Assembly: GCA_938049225.1 (NCBI GenBank)
Contig: CALICM010000045.1
Location: 97,114-156,905, forward strand
Source: an uncultured Paracoccaceae bacterium
Lineage (GTDB): Bacteria > Pseudomonadota > Alphaproteobacteria > Rhodobacterales > Rhodobacteraceae
DNA length: 59,792 nucleotides
Reading direction: 5' to 3'
Position numbers and translations under genes: made by a program. Shown here in pieces: positions 17,842-26,122 of the stretch. Position 1 is the first letter of the stretch, and each line of letters opens with the position of its first letter. The notes beneath the pieces were generated by a model that was not told the DNA's origin, did no database searches, and saw only the letters and a list, made by a program, of their open reading frames with translations.

Positions 17842-17973
17842 CACGTTGACAGATCGACACTTATTTGTCGGGATCTCAATCCTTGCTCGCTTGTTGTTCA
17901 ATTTTAAGTGGAAAAACTATCGCGCTTACGTCAGGTTAACAGGGCGTAGAATCAGCATCAGGCCGATGCGTGA

Positions 17974-19002
17974 ATGCACCGGAATTATATGAAAAAGCCC
18001 GTCGCGGATCCATCATGGGATGACTTGAAGATTTTTCTTGCATGTGCAAGAGCGCTGAGCTTTCGCGCGGCCGCGAAAAAGCTGGGTCTGACGTCTTCCA
18101 CCGTTGTACGCCGGATCGGCGCGTTAGAGGACGAGCTTGGGTTCTCGCTGTTTAATCGGCTGCCAAATGGCGTGCAGTTGACGCGCGAGGGTGCCCGATT
18201 GGTGTCCAGTGCAAACCAGATCGAGCAGGGCGCTTTTGACTTCCGTCGTCGGATTGAAACATTTGATCCAAACAAACGCGGCATTGTTCGCGTGTCCGCA
18301 ACCGAAGGGTTGGGCTCTTATTGGTTGATGCCACGGCTGATTGAGTTCCAGCGTGCCAACCCAATGATGGTAATTGATTTGCGTGCATCCGATACCGTCG
18401 TGGATGTATCGCGGATGGAAGCGGACGTCGCCATCCAATTTTCCGAGCCGACAAACCCGCATGCGATGCGGCGCAGGCTGGGCTCGCTGCATGTCTATCC
18501 ATTTGCCTCGCACCGCTATCTCGATACTTATGGTACACCGCGCAGCAAAGATGAGATTATGGACCACCGGCTTGTGGACCAGGTGGGTCCTCAATTAGAC
18601 CAGGGCGCCTGGCCGCGATACTTGGGCATCGACGATATCGAAGGGGTTGTGGGCATCCGCACCAACTCAAGTGCCGCGCATTTTTCCGCAGTGCAGGGCG
18701 GTGCGGGCATCGGGGGTGTGCCGACCTTTGTGACAGCTTTTTTTAGTGACCTTGTTCCGATTGATATTGGTATTCACCACCGCATGGACATTTGGATGAC
18801 CTACCATCCAGATGCCCGGCGCACGCCGCGCATTGCGACAATGATTGACTGGCTCGTCGGCTCGTTCGACGCCTCAAAATATCCATGGTTCCGTGACGAA
18901 TTTATACACCCAAGCGCCTTTAAGGATTTCGATAGCCGCCATTGGCAAGGCAACCACAGCCAAGATGGTCGGCCCGCAGGATTTCTGCAAGAAATCGGCT
19001 AA
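17974..19002 (+). CDS. LysR-family transcriptional regulator
   Basis: A 342-residue LTTR. The winged HTH is at about 17-75 (DDLKIFLACARALSFRAAAKKLGL...STVVRRIGALEDELGFSLFNR), followed by a LysR substrate-binding domain of the shorter, DNA-binding TrmB/GcvA-like type that opens with GIVRVSATEGLGSYWLMPRL. ATG 17974 is used; ATG 17989 is an alternative. LysR proteins usually control divergent neighbours, which here are the acetyltransferase cluster, and their own transcript, which continues into the Bcr/CflA exporter 9 bp downstream. The C-terminus is about 40 residues longer than typical. Confidence 0.88.
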   Translation: MHRNYMKKPVADPSWDDLKIFLACARALSFRAAAKKLGLTSSTVVRRIGALEDELGFSLFNRLPNGVQLTREGARLVSSANQIEQGAFDFRRRIETFDPNKRGIVRVSATEGLGSYWLMPRLIEFQRANPMMVIDLRASDTVVDVSRMEADVAIQFSEPTNPHAMRRRLGSLHVYPFASHRYLDTYGTPRSKDEIMDHRLVDQVGPQLDQGAWPRYLGIDDIEGVVGIRTNSSAAHFSAVQGGAGIGGVPTFVTAFFSDLVPIDIGIHHRMDIWMTYHPDARRTPRIATMIDWLVGSFDASKYPWFRDEFIHPSAFKDFDSRHWQGNHSQDGRPAGFLQEIG

Positions 19003-19011
19003 GGCGCGTTC

Positions 19012-20331
19012 ATGAAGTCCGCTAATGTTGCCGCGCCCGGCTTGGCGATACCCTATATCTTGGCCGCCTGTACGGCGATCAGCGTTTTGTCGACTGATCT
19101 GATCACCCCCAGCATCCCTGACCTTCCGCAGGCTCTGGGCACGAACATGACTGCCGCGCAGATGACGGTCAGCATAAACTTGATGGCCTACGCCATAGCG
19201 CAATTGGTGCACGGACCTTTGGCTGATGCATTTGGACGACGCTTCCTGCTGATCGTGGCCTTTTTGTTGTTCGTCGTCATTTCGGTGATGTGTGCTTTCG
19301 CGAACAGTATCGAATGGCTGTTGGCAGGGCGCTTTATGCAAGGGTTGGTGTCCAGCGTACCTTCGGTGGTCATCGTATTGATGATCCGCGAGCTGTACGA
19401 CAGCCACCGCGCGCTGGCTGTGATGGCGCTTTATGGGGCGACATTGGGTGTCGCGCCCGCGATTGGGCCGCTGATGGGGGGCTATCTGCATGTCTGGTTT
19501 GGGTGGGAGGCGGGCTTTCTTCTGATCGCCGCACTGGCTCTTTTCGTCGTCTTCTGTGTCTGGCGACAAGTGCCCGAGACCCTGCCGGCACCACGCCCAT
19601 TGGACTTGCGGAAGGCGATCGCCAGCTATGGCCGGTTGCTTAGCCTTTGGGCCTTCGTGGCCCCCATGTTGGGGGTGTCGCTGTGTTTTTCGGCCTTTTA
19701 TGCTTACGTCACCTCGGCGCCCGTGATCTTCATCGACCAGTTGGGAATGCCGACCCAGCAATATGGTCTGACCCATGTTGTTATCATTGCCGCTTTCATT
19801 CTGGGCAACATCCTAAGCGGCCGGATGAGCCGTCGAATGGAAGCAGCGTCAATGCTGCGTTTTGGGGCGGGCTGCGTTGTAGCGGCCATGCTGTTGTTGT
19901 TGTTGCCGGTCTTGGCGGGTGTGACAGCGGTGGTGCCAATGGTCGCGGCCATGGCGTTTTACGGCCTGGGCATGGCGAATGTCCTGGCGGCGGGTCCCCT
20001 GGTGGTTCTGGATGCCGCCCATGTGAAGGCCCCCGGCACCGCCGCCGCGCTTTTGGGCTCCTTCCAGTTGGGTATCGCGTCCCTGGCGGGTTATGTCTCG
20101 GCACTCTGTTACGATGGCACCGCCCTGCCGATGGCGCTGACGATGGCTGTCGCCGTTGGGTTGGGAGCCTTGCTGATCTGGCGCCGACCCGCCGACAGAC
20201 GGGTCGTGCCCGGGGGTAGGCAGACCTCAGCCCCGGGTGCGTTCGGGGATCAGTCCACGGGGACTGAAGCGCAGCACGACCAGCAGGATCAGACCCATCA
20301 AGAACAGGCGCAGATGGGGCGCGGCCTCTAA
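19012..20331 (+). CDS. Bcr/CflA-type multidrug efflux MFS transporter
   Basis: An inner-membrane proton antiporter of the DHA1 Bcr/CflA subfamily with 12 predicted TM helices. The family's loop 2-3 motif appears as GPLADAFGRRFLL (about 64-76) and the early STDLITPSIPDLPQAL segment matches Bcr. It exports drugs or metabolites. Core homology should end near residue 400 (LLIWRRPADRR). The last 35 codons or so, rich in Gln, are encoded antisense to the 3' end of livM (overlap 20227-20331), so the tail is probably a stop-loss extension. Co-directional with the LysR gene. Confidence 0.87.
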   Translation: MKSANVAAPGLAIPYILAACTAISVLSTDLITPSIPDLPQALGTNMTAAQMTVSINLMAYAIAQLVHGPLADAFGRRFLLIVAFLLFVVISVMCAFANSIEWLLAGRFMQGLVSSVPSVVIVLMIRELYDSHRALAVMALYGATLGVAPAIGPLMGGYLHVWFGWEAGFLLIAALALFVVFCVWRQVPETLPAPRPLDLRKAIASYGRLLSLWAFVAPMLGVSLCFSAFYAYVTSAPVIFIDQLGMPTQQYGLTHVVIIAAFILGNILSGRMSRRMEAASMLRFGAGCVVAAMLLLLLPVLAGVTAVVPMVAAMAFYGLGMANVLAAGPLVVLDAAHVKAPGTAAALLGSFQLGIASLAGYVSALCYDGTALPMALTMAVAVGLGALLIWRRPADRRVVPGGRQTSAPGAFGDQSTGTEAQHDQQDQTHQEQAQMGRGL

Positions 20332-21525
20332 CAAATGCGCGCCCAAGGCCGAGCCCTGGGGCAGCCAATCAACCAGGCCACTCATCAACGCGCGTCCGGC
20401 CGTCTCGGCCTCGATCCAAACGAACCAAATCAAGAACGCCCCCAAGATCGAGCCCGCATTGTTGCCCGAGCCACCCACGATCACCATCACCCAGATCAGA
20501 AAGGTATAGCGCAAGGGGTTGTACGTCCCCGGCGTGAACTGCCCGTCCAGCGTCACCAGCATCGCCCCGGCGATGCCCACCACGGCCGAGCCCAGCACAA
20601 AGACCTGCAGATGCCTTGCAGTAACGTTCTTACCCATTGCCTCGGCCGCGTCCCGGTTGTCGCGAATGGCCCGCATCATCCGCCCCCAGGGGCTGCGCAG
20701 CGCGCGCTCGGCCAACCAATAAAGGGCCAGCAGCACCAACCCGAACAGCAGCGCATAGCACAGCTTGACGAAGATCCCCGAGAAGACCACCGGGTTCTGC
20801 CCTAGGCTGGCCGCCAGATCGCGGAACCAATCTGCCGTCTGCAAATCCACCTCATAGGGGACCGGCCGCGGCAGGCCGGTCACATTCTTGACCCCCCGCG
20901 TCAGCCAATCCTCGTTCTTCATTATCGCGATCAGGATCTCGGATATCCCCAGCGTCGCAATCGCGAAATAGTCTGACCGCAGCCCCAGGCTGATCTTGCC
21001 GATCACCCAGGCGACCCCAGCGGCGAACACCCCGCCCACAGCCCAGGCCAGCACAATCGGCAGGCCCAGCCCGCCCAGGTTCCCTGTCCGTGCCGGATCC
21101 ACCGCCTCGATCGCACCCACGGCCGGATCGTAAGCCATGCGCACCGCCGCGTAGCCGCCCACGACCAAGGCTATCGTTGCCAGCTTGCGCGCCAGGCCGT
21201 GCAGCCACCGCCGCGCAAAGACAATAGCCCCAACGGTCACGGCCAGCAGCACCCCGGCCAGACCGATCCCGGCCCCGCCTGCAGCCCAGGCCGCGCCCAC
21301 CGGGGCCGTCGACACCAGTACCGCCGCCACGCCGCCCAGGGCCGCGAATCCCATAATGCCAACGTTGAATAGCCCGGCATAGCCCCACTGGATATTCACC
21401 CCCAGCGCCATGATGGCCGAGATCAGTGACAGGTTCAGGATTGCCAGCGCCACATTCCAGCTTTGGAAAACGCCAACCCCCACCAACGCCAGCCCCATGG
21501 CCGCGAACAGCACAAACCCCCTCAT
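20227..21525 (-). CDS. livM: branched-chain amino acid ABC transporter permease LivM
   Basis: A 432-residue inner-membrane permease of the LivM family. Family features include ALGVNIQWGYAGLFNVGIMGFAALGG near the N-terminus and the coupling-helix region LRSPWGRMMRAIRDNRDAAEAMGKNV, followed by FVLGSAVVGIAGAM. About 10 TM helices. The central TM block is longer than in E. coli LivM, typical of alphaproteobacterial versions. It is coupled to livH by ATGA and forms the membrane channel with it. The 3' end is overlapped by the convergent exporter gene. Confidence 0.93.
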   Translation of the reverse strand: MRGFVLFAAMGLALVGVGVFQSWNVALAILNLSLISAIMALGVNIQWGYAGLFNVGIMGFAALGGVAAVLVSTAPVGAAWAAGGAGIGLAGVLLAVTVGAIVFARRWLHGLARKLATIALVVGGYAAVRMAYDPAVGAIEAVDPARTGNLGGLGLPIVLAWAVGGVFAAGVAWVIGKISLGLRSDYFAIATLGISEILIAIMKNEDWLTRGVKNVTGLPRPVPYEVDLQTADWFRDLAASLGQNPVVFSGIFVKLCYALLFGLVLLALYWLAERALRSPWGRMMRAIRDNRDAAEAMGKNVTARHLQVFVLGSAVVGIAGAMLVTLDGQFTPGTYNPLRYTFLIWVMVIVGGSGNNAGSILGAFLIWFVWIEAETAGRALMSGLVDWLPQGSALGAHLLEAAPHLRLFLMGLILLVVLRFSPRGLIPERTRG

Positions 21526-22538
21526 ATCACCCGCCCCTTAAAGATCCCGGTGGGTCGGACCAGCAGCACCAGCACCAGGATCACAAAGCTGACCGCGAAT
21601 TTATAGTCGGTCGAGAGGAGCTGCATCAGCCCCTCACTCTCCCATCCAAGGTAAAACAAAAACTTCTTGTAGGCATAGGTCACCGTGACTTCCGAAAACG
21701 CGATCACAAAGCCGCCCGCGATGGCCCCGATCGGGTTGCCGATCCCGCCGACGATTGCACTGGCAAAGATCGGCAGCAGCAGTTGGAAATAGGTGAAAGG
21801 TTTAAAAGACTTATCCAGCCCATAGAGCGTCCCCGCAATCGTCGCCAGGGCCGCCGCGATCACCCAGGTCCAGAACACCACTTTGTCCGGGTTGATCCCC
21901 GACAACAGCGCCAGATCCTCATTGTCGGAATAGGCCCGCATCGCCTTGCCGGTCCGTGTGCGGTTCAGAAACCAGAAGAGTGCAACCATCACGACCAGAG
22001 CCACGACAATCGTGATGCCTTGCGTTGTGCGCAGCGCCAGCCCCTCGGCCAGCCCCGTCATCTCCTTGAACTCACGCGCGCGGATGATGAACCGCTCGCC
22101 ATCCGCGAATCGCTGATCGTCAGGCCCGATGATCAGCCGCACAATGCCGTTGGTCATGAACATCACGCCAACGCTGGCAATCACAAACACCACCGGTGCG
22201 GCGCGTTGTTGGCGATAGAACCGGTACACCGTGCGATCAAATAGCAACGCCAGCGCCACCGCGCCCAAGATCCCAAACGGCAGCGCCAATAGCGCCGTAG
22301 GCAACACCCCCGCGCTGATCCCCAAACCCTGCATCCCCCAGGTCACCAAGATCACACACATCGCCCCAAAGGCCATCGTGTCCCCATGCGCGAAGTTTGA
22401 GAACCGCAGGACGGCATAGATCAGCGTCACCCCCAAGGCGCCCAGCGCCAATTGCGCGCCATAGGCCAGACCAGGGATCAGAACGAAGTTCGAGAGCAGA
22501 ACGAAGGCGTTGATTAGGTCGGTCATTGACGTTGGCAA
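21522..22538 (-). CDS. livH: branched-chain amino acid ABC transporter permease LivH
   Basis: A 338-residue partner permease. LivH features: GALGVTLIYAVLRFSNFAHGDTMAFGA near the N-terminus, KAMRAYSDNEDLALLSGINPDKVVFWTW (coupling region) and GIGNPIGAIAGGFVIAFSE. About 8-9 TM helices. The start overlaps the small Cys-containing protein gene by 16 bp, so translation is probably coupled to it, and the stop overlaps livM. Confidence 0.93.
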   Translation of the reverse strand: MPTSMTDLINAFVLLSNFVLIPGLAYGAQLALGALGVTLIYAVLRFSNFAHGDTMAFGAMCVILVTWGMQGLGISAGVLPTALLALPFGILGAVALALLFDRTVYRFYRQQRAAPVVFVIASVGVMFMTNGIVRLIIGPDDQRFADGERFIIRAREFKEMTGLAEGLALRTTQGITIVVALVVMVALFWFLNRTRTGKAMRAYSDNEDLALLSGINPDKVVFWTWVIAAALATIAGTLYGLDKSFKPFTYFQLLLPIFASAIVGGIGNPIGAIAGGFVIAFSEVTVTYAYKKFLFYLGWESEGLMQLLSTDYKFAVSFVILVLVLLVRPTGIFKGRVI

Positions 22539-22957
22539 GTTCCCAGTTGAATTGAGAGTAGGGGTAGTTGCTCAGGCGAACCTTCCTGTTTCACGAAACG
22601 CGCGCCACCATTATCAGCAATAGTGAGTGTGACGATGGATGCCGACGGCTCTCCATCCGCGGAAGCAACCGGAGAAAAATAGGCCTCAACGCTTGCCAAA
22701 GCACAGCGTTGCAAGGGATGTCTTATGTCCTCGCCGACCGACCATATGTATGGTTCGCCATAGTCATCGAAATCGACAAACGTCTTCTGCGAGATCGCCG
22801 AGCACAGACCGGTCTGATCACATTGCCTTTCAAAGTCGCAAGAAAAGAGGCGACCTCCGGTGAATGGTATTTCAAACTCAGCTATCTCATGCACCAAAAT
22901 GCTCACGCCAATGCCAGTAACCAAACCCATGCCGATCAACCCAAGCCCTCTTCTCAT
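22523..22957 (-). CDS. small membrane-anchored or exported Cys-containing protein
   Basis: An unrecognised 144-residue protein from ATG 22957 (the frame extends to 23023). It opens with a short basic stretch MRRGLGLIGMGLVTGIGVSIL that is either a TM anchor or signal, then a Cys-rich segment SCDFERQCDQTGLCSAI and a mixed domain ending in GTCQRQ. The paired Cys suggest disulfides and a periplasmic location. It sits inside the liv operon, between livF and livH, overlapping livH by 16 bp. The hydrophilic domain resembles nothing I can name. It may be a passenger or an accessory to the importer. Confidence 0.6.
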   Translation of the reverse strand: MRRGLGLIGMGLVTGIGVSILVHEIAEFEIPFTGGRLFSCDFERQCDQTGLCSAISQKTFVDFDDYGEPYIWSVGEDIRHPLQRCALASVEAYFSPVASADGEPSASIVTLTIADNGGARFVKQEGSPEQLPLLSIQLGTCQRQ

Positions 22958-23155
22958 GCCACAGCCTCGATAGAACCGGTGCCCATCTGTCCTAACAAAG
23001 ACATTAACAGACCCCGTAGCCAAGATCGCACGGGCCTCTGGCCCGAGTAGCGCCCTCGGATGCTCGCCGAACCCAAGCCCCTACCGTTTTGTGTTGGGAA
23101 CACAGCACCGGGACATCCCAGAGAGGCCGCTCCCGGGGCTTCGCCCTTCGCGGCG

Positions 23156-23178
23156 GAAACGCTCCACTGGAGCGTTTC
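23156..23178. terminator. perfect 11-bp inverted repeat after livF
   Basis: GAAACGCTCCA (23156-23166), one C, TGGAGCGTTTC (23168-23178). It lies 12 bp beyond the livF stop on the minus strand and is not followed by a T-run there, so it is at best a weak or Rho-assisted terminator, or an RNA-stabilising hairpin that sets different levels for livGF and livHM. Confidence 0.5.
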
Positions 23179-23190
23179 TGTATTCGCCCC

Positions 23191-23919
23191 TCACCCACCC
23201 AAAAAACTCCGCCTAACCTCGGGATCCGCCAACAGCGCCTCACCAGTGTCCGTAAATCGGTTTCGCCCTTGCACCAGCACGAACCCCTTATCCGCAATAT
23301 TCAACGCCTGCTTCGCATTCTGCTCGACCATCAAAATCGCGATCCCTGTCGCCGCGACCTCCAAGATCTTGTCGAAAAGCTCGTCCATCACAATCGGCGA
23401 CACACCCGCCGTCGGCTCGTCCAGCATCAGCACCTGCGGCCGCGTCATCAAAGCCCGGCCCACGGCGACCTGTTGGCGCTGCCCGCCCGACAACTCCCCC
23501 GCCGGTTGCCGCGCTTTTTCCGCCAAGATCGGGAACAGGTCGAACACCTGCGCCACTGTCTCTTCGAAATCATCCTCGCGCAGATAGGCGCCCATCTCCA
23601 GGTTCTCGCGCACCGTCATGCTGGTAAACACATTCGAGGTCTGCGGCACAAATCCCATGCCCGCCGCCACCCGGTCCTGCGGGCTGAGGTCCGTGATATC
23701 CCGCCCCTCCAGCCGCACCGACCCTTCGCGCAGCGGCAACATGCCGAATACCGCCTTCATCGCCGTTGACTTGCCCGCCCCATTGGGCCCCACGATCACC
23801 GCAATCTGTCCCCGCTCCACCCCGATGGTGCAGTCATGCAGAATATCCGCGCCGCCATAACCGCCGGTCATACCGTCGCCGATCAGAAAGGGGTCACCCA
23901 TGGGCCTCGCCTTGCCCAC
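23191..23919 (-). CDS. livF: branched-chain amino acid ABC transporter ATP-binding protein LivF
   Basis: A 242-residue ATPase. Walker A GPNGAGKST (44-52), signature LSGGQRQQ (143-150) and Walker B LMLDEPT (164-170), followed by AGVSPIV typical of LivF. It energises the LivHM channel with LivG. The start is GTG 23919, or ATG 23901 which gives MGDPFLIGD. It lies downstream of livG and is preceded by a copy of the 22-nt repeat word. Confidence 0.92.
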   Translation of the reverse strand: MGKARPMGDPFLIGDGMTGGYGGADILHDCTIGVERGQIAVIVGPNGAGKSTAMKAVFGMLPLREGSVRLEGRDITDLSPQDRVAAGMGFVPQTSNVFTSMTVRENLEMGAYLREDDFEETVAQVFDLFPILAEKARQPAGELSGGQRQQVAVGRALMTRPQVLMLDEPTAGVSPIVMDELFDKILEVAATGIAILMVEQNAKQALNIADKGFVLVQGRNRFTDTGEALLADPEVRRSFLGG

Positions 23920-23928
23920 TTTGTCCCG

Positions 23929-23950
23929 AAAATATCCCCGCCGGAGGCAT
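23929..23950 (-). repeat. copy 2 of the 22-nt start-proximal repeat word
   Basis: On the minus strand this reads ATGCCTCCGGCGGGGATATT then TT. It ends 9 bp upstream of the livF GTG and matches 10893-10914 except for one base. Confidence 0.6.
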
Positions 23951-23979
23951 CCGACATTGGCAACAGGTTGGTCGGCCCA

Positions 23980-24762
23980 TCATCTCACCACCTCGGGCTT
24001 GTTCTTCAGCCCCGTGCCCAAATAAGCCTCGATCACCCGTTCATCCGCTTTTACCGCCGCGGCCGAGCCCTGGGCCAGCACCGCGCCCTCGGCCATCACA
24101 ATCACCGGGTCGCACAGGCGGCTGATGAACTCCATGTCATGCTCGATCATGCAAAACGTATAGCCGCGCTCTTGGTTCAAGCGCTGGATTGCATCGCCGA
24201 TTGTGCGCAGCAGGGTGCGGTTTACCCCTGCGCCCACCTCGTCCAGAAAGACCACTTTGGCGTCCACCATCATCGTACGGCCCAGTTCCAGCAGCTTCTT
24301 CTGGCCGCCGCTCAGGTTTCCGGCCAGCTCGTCCGCCACATGGGAGATCTCAAGAAAGTCAATGACTTCCTCGGCTTTGGCTCGCACATCGCGCTCCTCG
24401 GCCCGTACCTTGGCGCCTTTGAACCAGGCCTCCCACAGCCCTTCGCCCGATTGCCCGCCAGGCACCATCATCAGGTTCTCGCGCACCGTTAAGGTACTGA
24501 ATTCATGAGCTATCTGGAACGTCCGCAAAAGCCCCTTGGCAAACAACTCGTGCGGTGTCAGCCCGGTGATCTCTTCTCCGTCCAGGTACACATGCCCCGA
24601 AGTCGGCTTGTAGTGTCCGGCTATCACGTTGAAAAGTGTGGTTTTTCCGGCCCCGTTCGGTCCGATCAGGCCGGTGATCGACCCCTTGGCGATTTCCAGC
24701 GACGCGCCATCGACAGCCCGGATGCCGCCAAAATGCATGTGAAGATCGTCGACCCTGATCAT
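23980..24762 (-). CDS. livG: branched-chain amino acid ABC transporter ATP-binding protein LivG
   Basis: A 260-residue ATPase. Walker A GPNGAGKTT (34-42), signature LSGGQKK and a LivG-type switch region with the H-loop CMIEHDMEFI. Walker B reads VVFLDEVGAGVN: the proline that normally follows the catalytic Glu (DEP) is Val. The Asp-Glu pair is kept, so activity is likely. First ATPase after the binding-protein gene, from which it is separated by a strong stem-loop. Confidence 0.92.
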   Translation of the reverse strand: MIRVDDLHMHFGGIRAVDGASLEIAKGSITGLIGPNGAGKTTLFNVIAGHYKPTSGHVYLDGEEITGLTPHELFAKGLLRTFQIAHEFSTLTVRENLMMVPGGQSGEGLWEAWFKGAKVRAEERDVRAKAEEVIDFLEISHVADELAGNLSGGQKKLLELGRTMMVDAKVVFLDEVGAGVNRTLLRTIGDAIQRLNQERGYTFCMIEHDMEFISRLCDPVIVMAEGAVLAQGSAAAVKADERVIEAYLGTGLKNKPEVVR

Positions 24763-24780
24763 AAATGTCTCTTTTTATTG

Positions 24781-24815
24781 CAAGAACCCGGGAACGCGCG
24801 GTCCCCGGGTTCTTG
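24781..24815. other. 12-bp stem-loop between binding protein and livG
   Basis: CAAGAACCCGGG (24781-24792) pairs perfectly with CCCGGGTTCTTG (24804-24815) across an 11-nt loop. On the minus strand it lies 16 bp after the binding-protein stop and is followed by CAATAAAAAG, not a T-run. This fits an mRNA 3'-end stabiliser or partial terminator of the kind that raises binding-protein output over ATPase output. Confidence 0.65.
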
Positions 24816-24831
24816 ATGGCTTATGCCGCGA

Positions 24832-26025
24832 TCAGCGGAAGGTGACGGTTTCGTAAGCGCCGTCTTTGACCTCGTACTCGCGATAGGTCCCGGCGGCTTC
24901 GCCTGGGCCGATCAACTCGACATTGGTGGCGCCTATATAGTCAACCTCGCCGCCATTCGCGAGGATCTCAAGACCTTTGGCCAATTCGCCGGGCAGGATT
25001 TCCTCGCCGGGCCCATTGGCCACGGCCAGCAGATTGGCGGCCACCGCCTCGCGCGTGGCTTCGCCGCCCGCTTGCATGGCCAGGGCGATCAGTGCCGCGG
25101 CGTCATAGCTTTCGCGGGTGAACGAGCTGTTCCCCTCGACCCCGGCCGCTGCGACGGTCGCGTCAAAGGCATCCGCCCCCGCGCCCTCGGACCAGGGCAC
25201 CGAGCCGATGGTACCGTTCAGATCCGCGCCCAGCGTCTCGATCAGGCTGTCGGCATACATGCCATCGCCCAGCGCAAAGGTGTCGAACGCACCGCTGTCC
25301 AGCGCGGACTGCATGATCCCGACACCGCCCTGATCGGCATAGCCCAGCACGACCAGCAGGTCCCCACCGGCGGCAGCCAGCGCCCCGACCTCCGCCGAAT
25401 AATCGCCCTTGCCGTCTTCATGGGCCGCGTTGATGGTGATCGCGCCGCCCGCCGCCTCGTAATTCGAGATGAAGCTGTCGGACAGGCCCTTTCCATAGTC
25501 ATTGTTGGTGAACGTCACGGCGACCGAGGTGATGCCCCTGTCCATGAGGATCGCGGACAGAACCTCGCCCTGGCGGGCGTCCGAGGGGGCGGTGCGGAAG
25601 AACAGATCGTTGTCTTCGATGGTCGAGAGCGCGGGCGAGGTGGCCGAGGGCGAGACCATGACCACGCCGTTGGGCACAGCCACGTTGTTGGCGATTGCCG
25701 TGGTCACACCCGAGCAATCCGCGCCCATGATCGCAGCAACCCCATCCGAGGTGATCAGACGCTCGGCCGCGGCGGTCGCGGCGGCCGCGTCGACGCAGGT
25801 GCTGTCGGCGCGCACGGCCTCGATCACCTTGCCGTCCAGAAAGGCGCCGCTTTCGGATACCTCTTTAAACGCCAGCTCGGCGCTGTCAGCCATATTGGGC
25901 GTAATCGATTCAATCGGGCCGGTGAAGCCCAAGATAACACCGACTTTGACGGCGTGGCCGTCGGCGTATGCGCCGGTGCTGATCAGCGCGGTTGCCGCGC
26001 TGGCAAGAAGCAGTTTTTTCATCAT
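24832..26025 (-). CDS. branched-chain amino acid ABC transporter substrate-binding protein (LivK-like)
   Basis: A 397-residue periplasmic binding protein (peripla_BP_6 class). The signal peptide MMKKLLLASAATALISTGAYA is cut before DG. The domain opens with VKVGVILGFTGPIESITPNM, and C123-like MGADCSGVTTAIA is typical of amide/branched-chain binders. ATG 26025 is chosen because GGGAGA precedes it by 5 nt; the frame extends artificially to 26154 into the MFS gene. It is the first gene of the unit binding protein - livG - livF - small protein - livH - livM. Exact ligand unknown. Confidence 0.9.
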   Translation of the reverse strand: MMKKLLLASAATALISTGAYADGHAVKVGVILGFTGPIESITPNMADSAELAFKEVSESGAFLDGKVIEAVRADSTCVDAAAATAAAERLITSDGVAAIMGADCSGVTTAIANNVAVPNGVVMVSPSATSPALSTIEDNDLFFRTAPSDARQGEVLSAILMDRGITSVAVTFTNNDYGKGLSDSFISNYEAAGGAITINAAHEDGKGDYSAEVGALAAAGGDLLVVLGYADQGGVGIMQSALDSGAFDTFALGDGMYADSLIETLGADLNGTIGSVPWSEGAGADAFDATVAAAGVEGNSSFTRESYDAAALIALAMQAGGEATREAVAANLLAVANGPGEEILPGELAKGLEILANGGEVDYIGATNVELIGPGEAAGTYREYEVKDGAYETVTFR

Positions 26026-26122
26026 GTCGTCTCCCTGAATAAACGTGTCCGCAGGGTCGGTGTTGCCCCGACCTGAACCGCTGACGTCGTCGCGCGACAC
26101 CTTATCCGCTTGGCAGGGCAGA

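Noticed and set aside
24781-24815. Calling this hairpin a Rho-independent terminator
   Set aside because: On the transcribed minus strand it is followed by CAATAAAAAG, with no U-run; kept as a stabiliser candidate.
24823-26076. Plus-strand open frame opposite the LivK-like binding protein
   Set aside because: The minus strand has a signal peptide and family motifs; the plus frame is an artefact of third-position GC.
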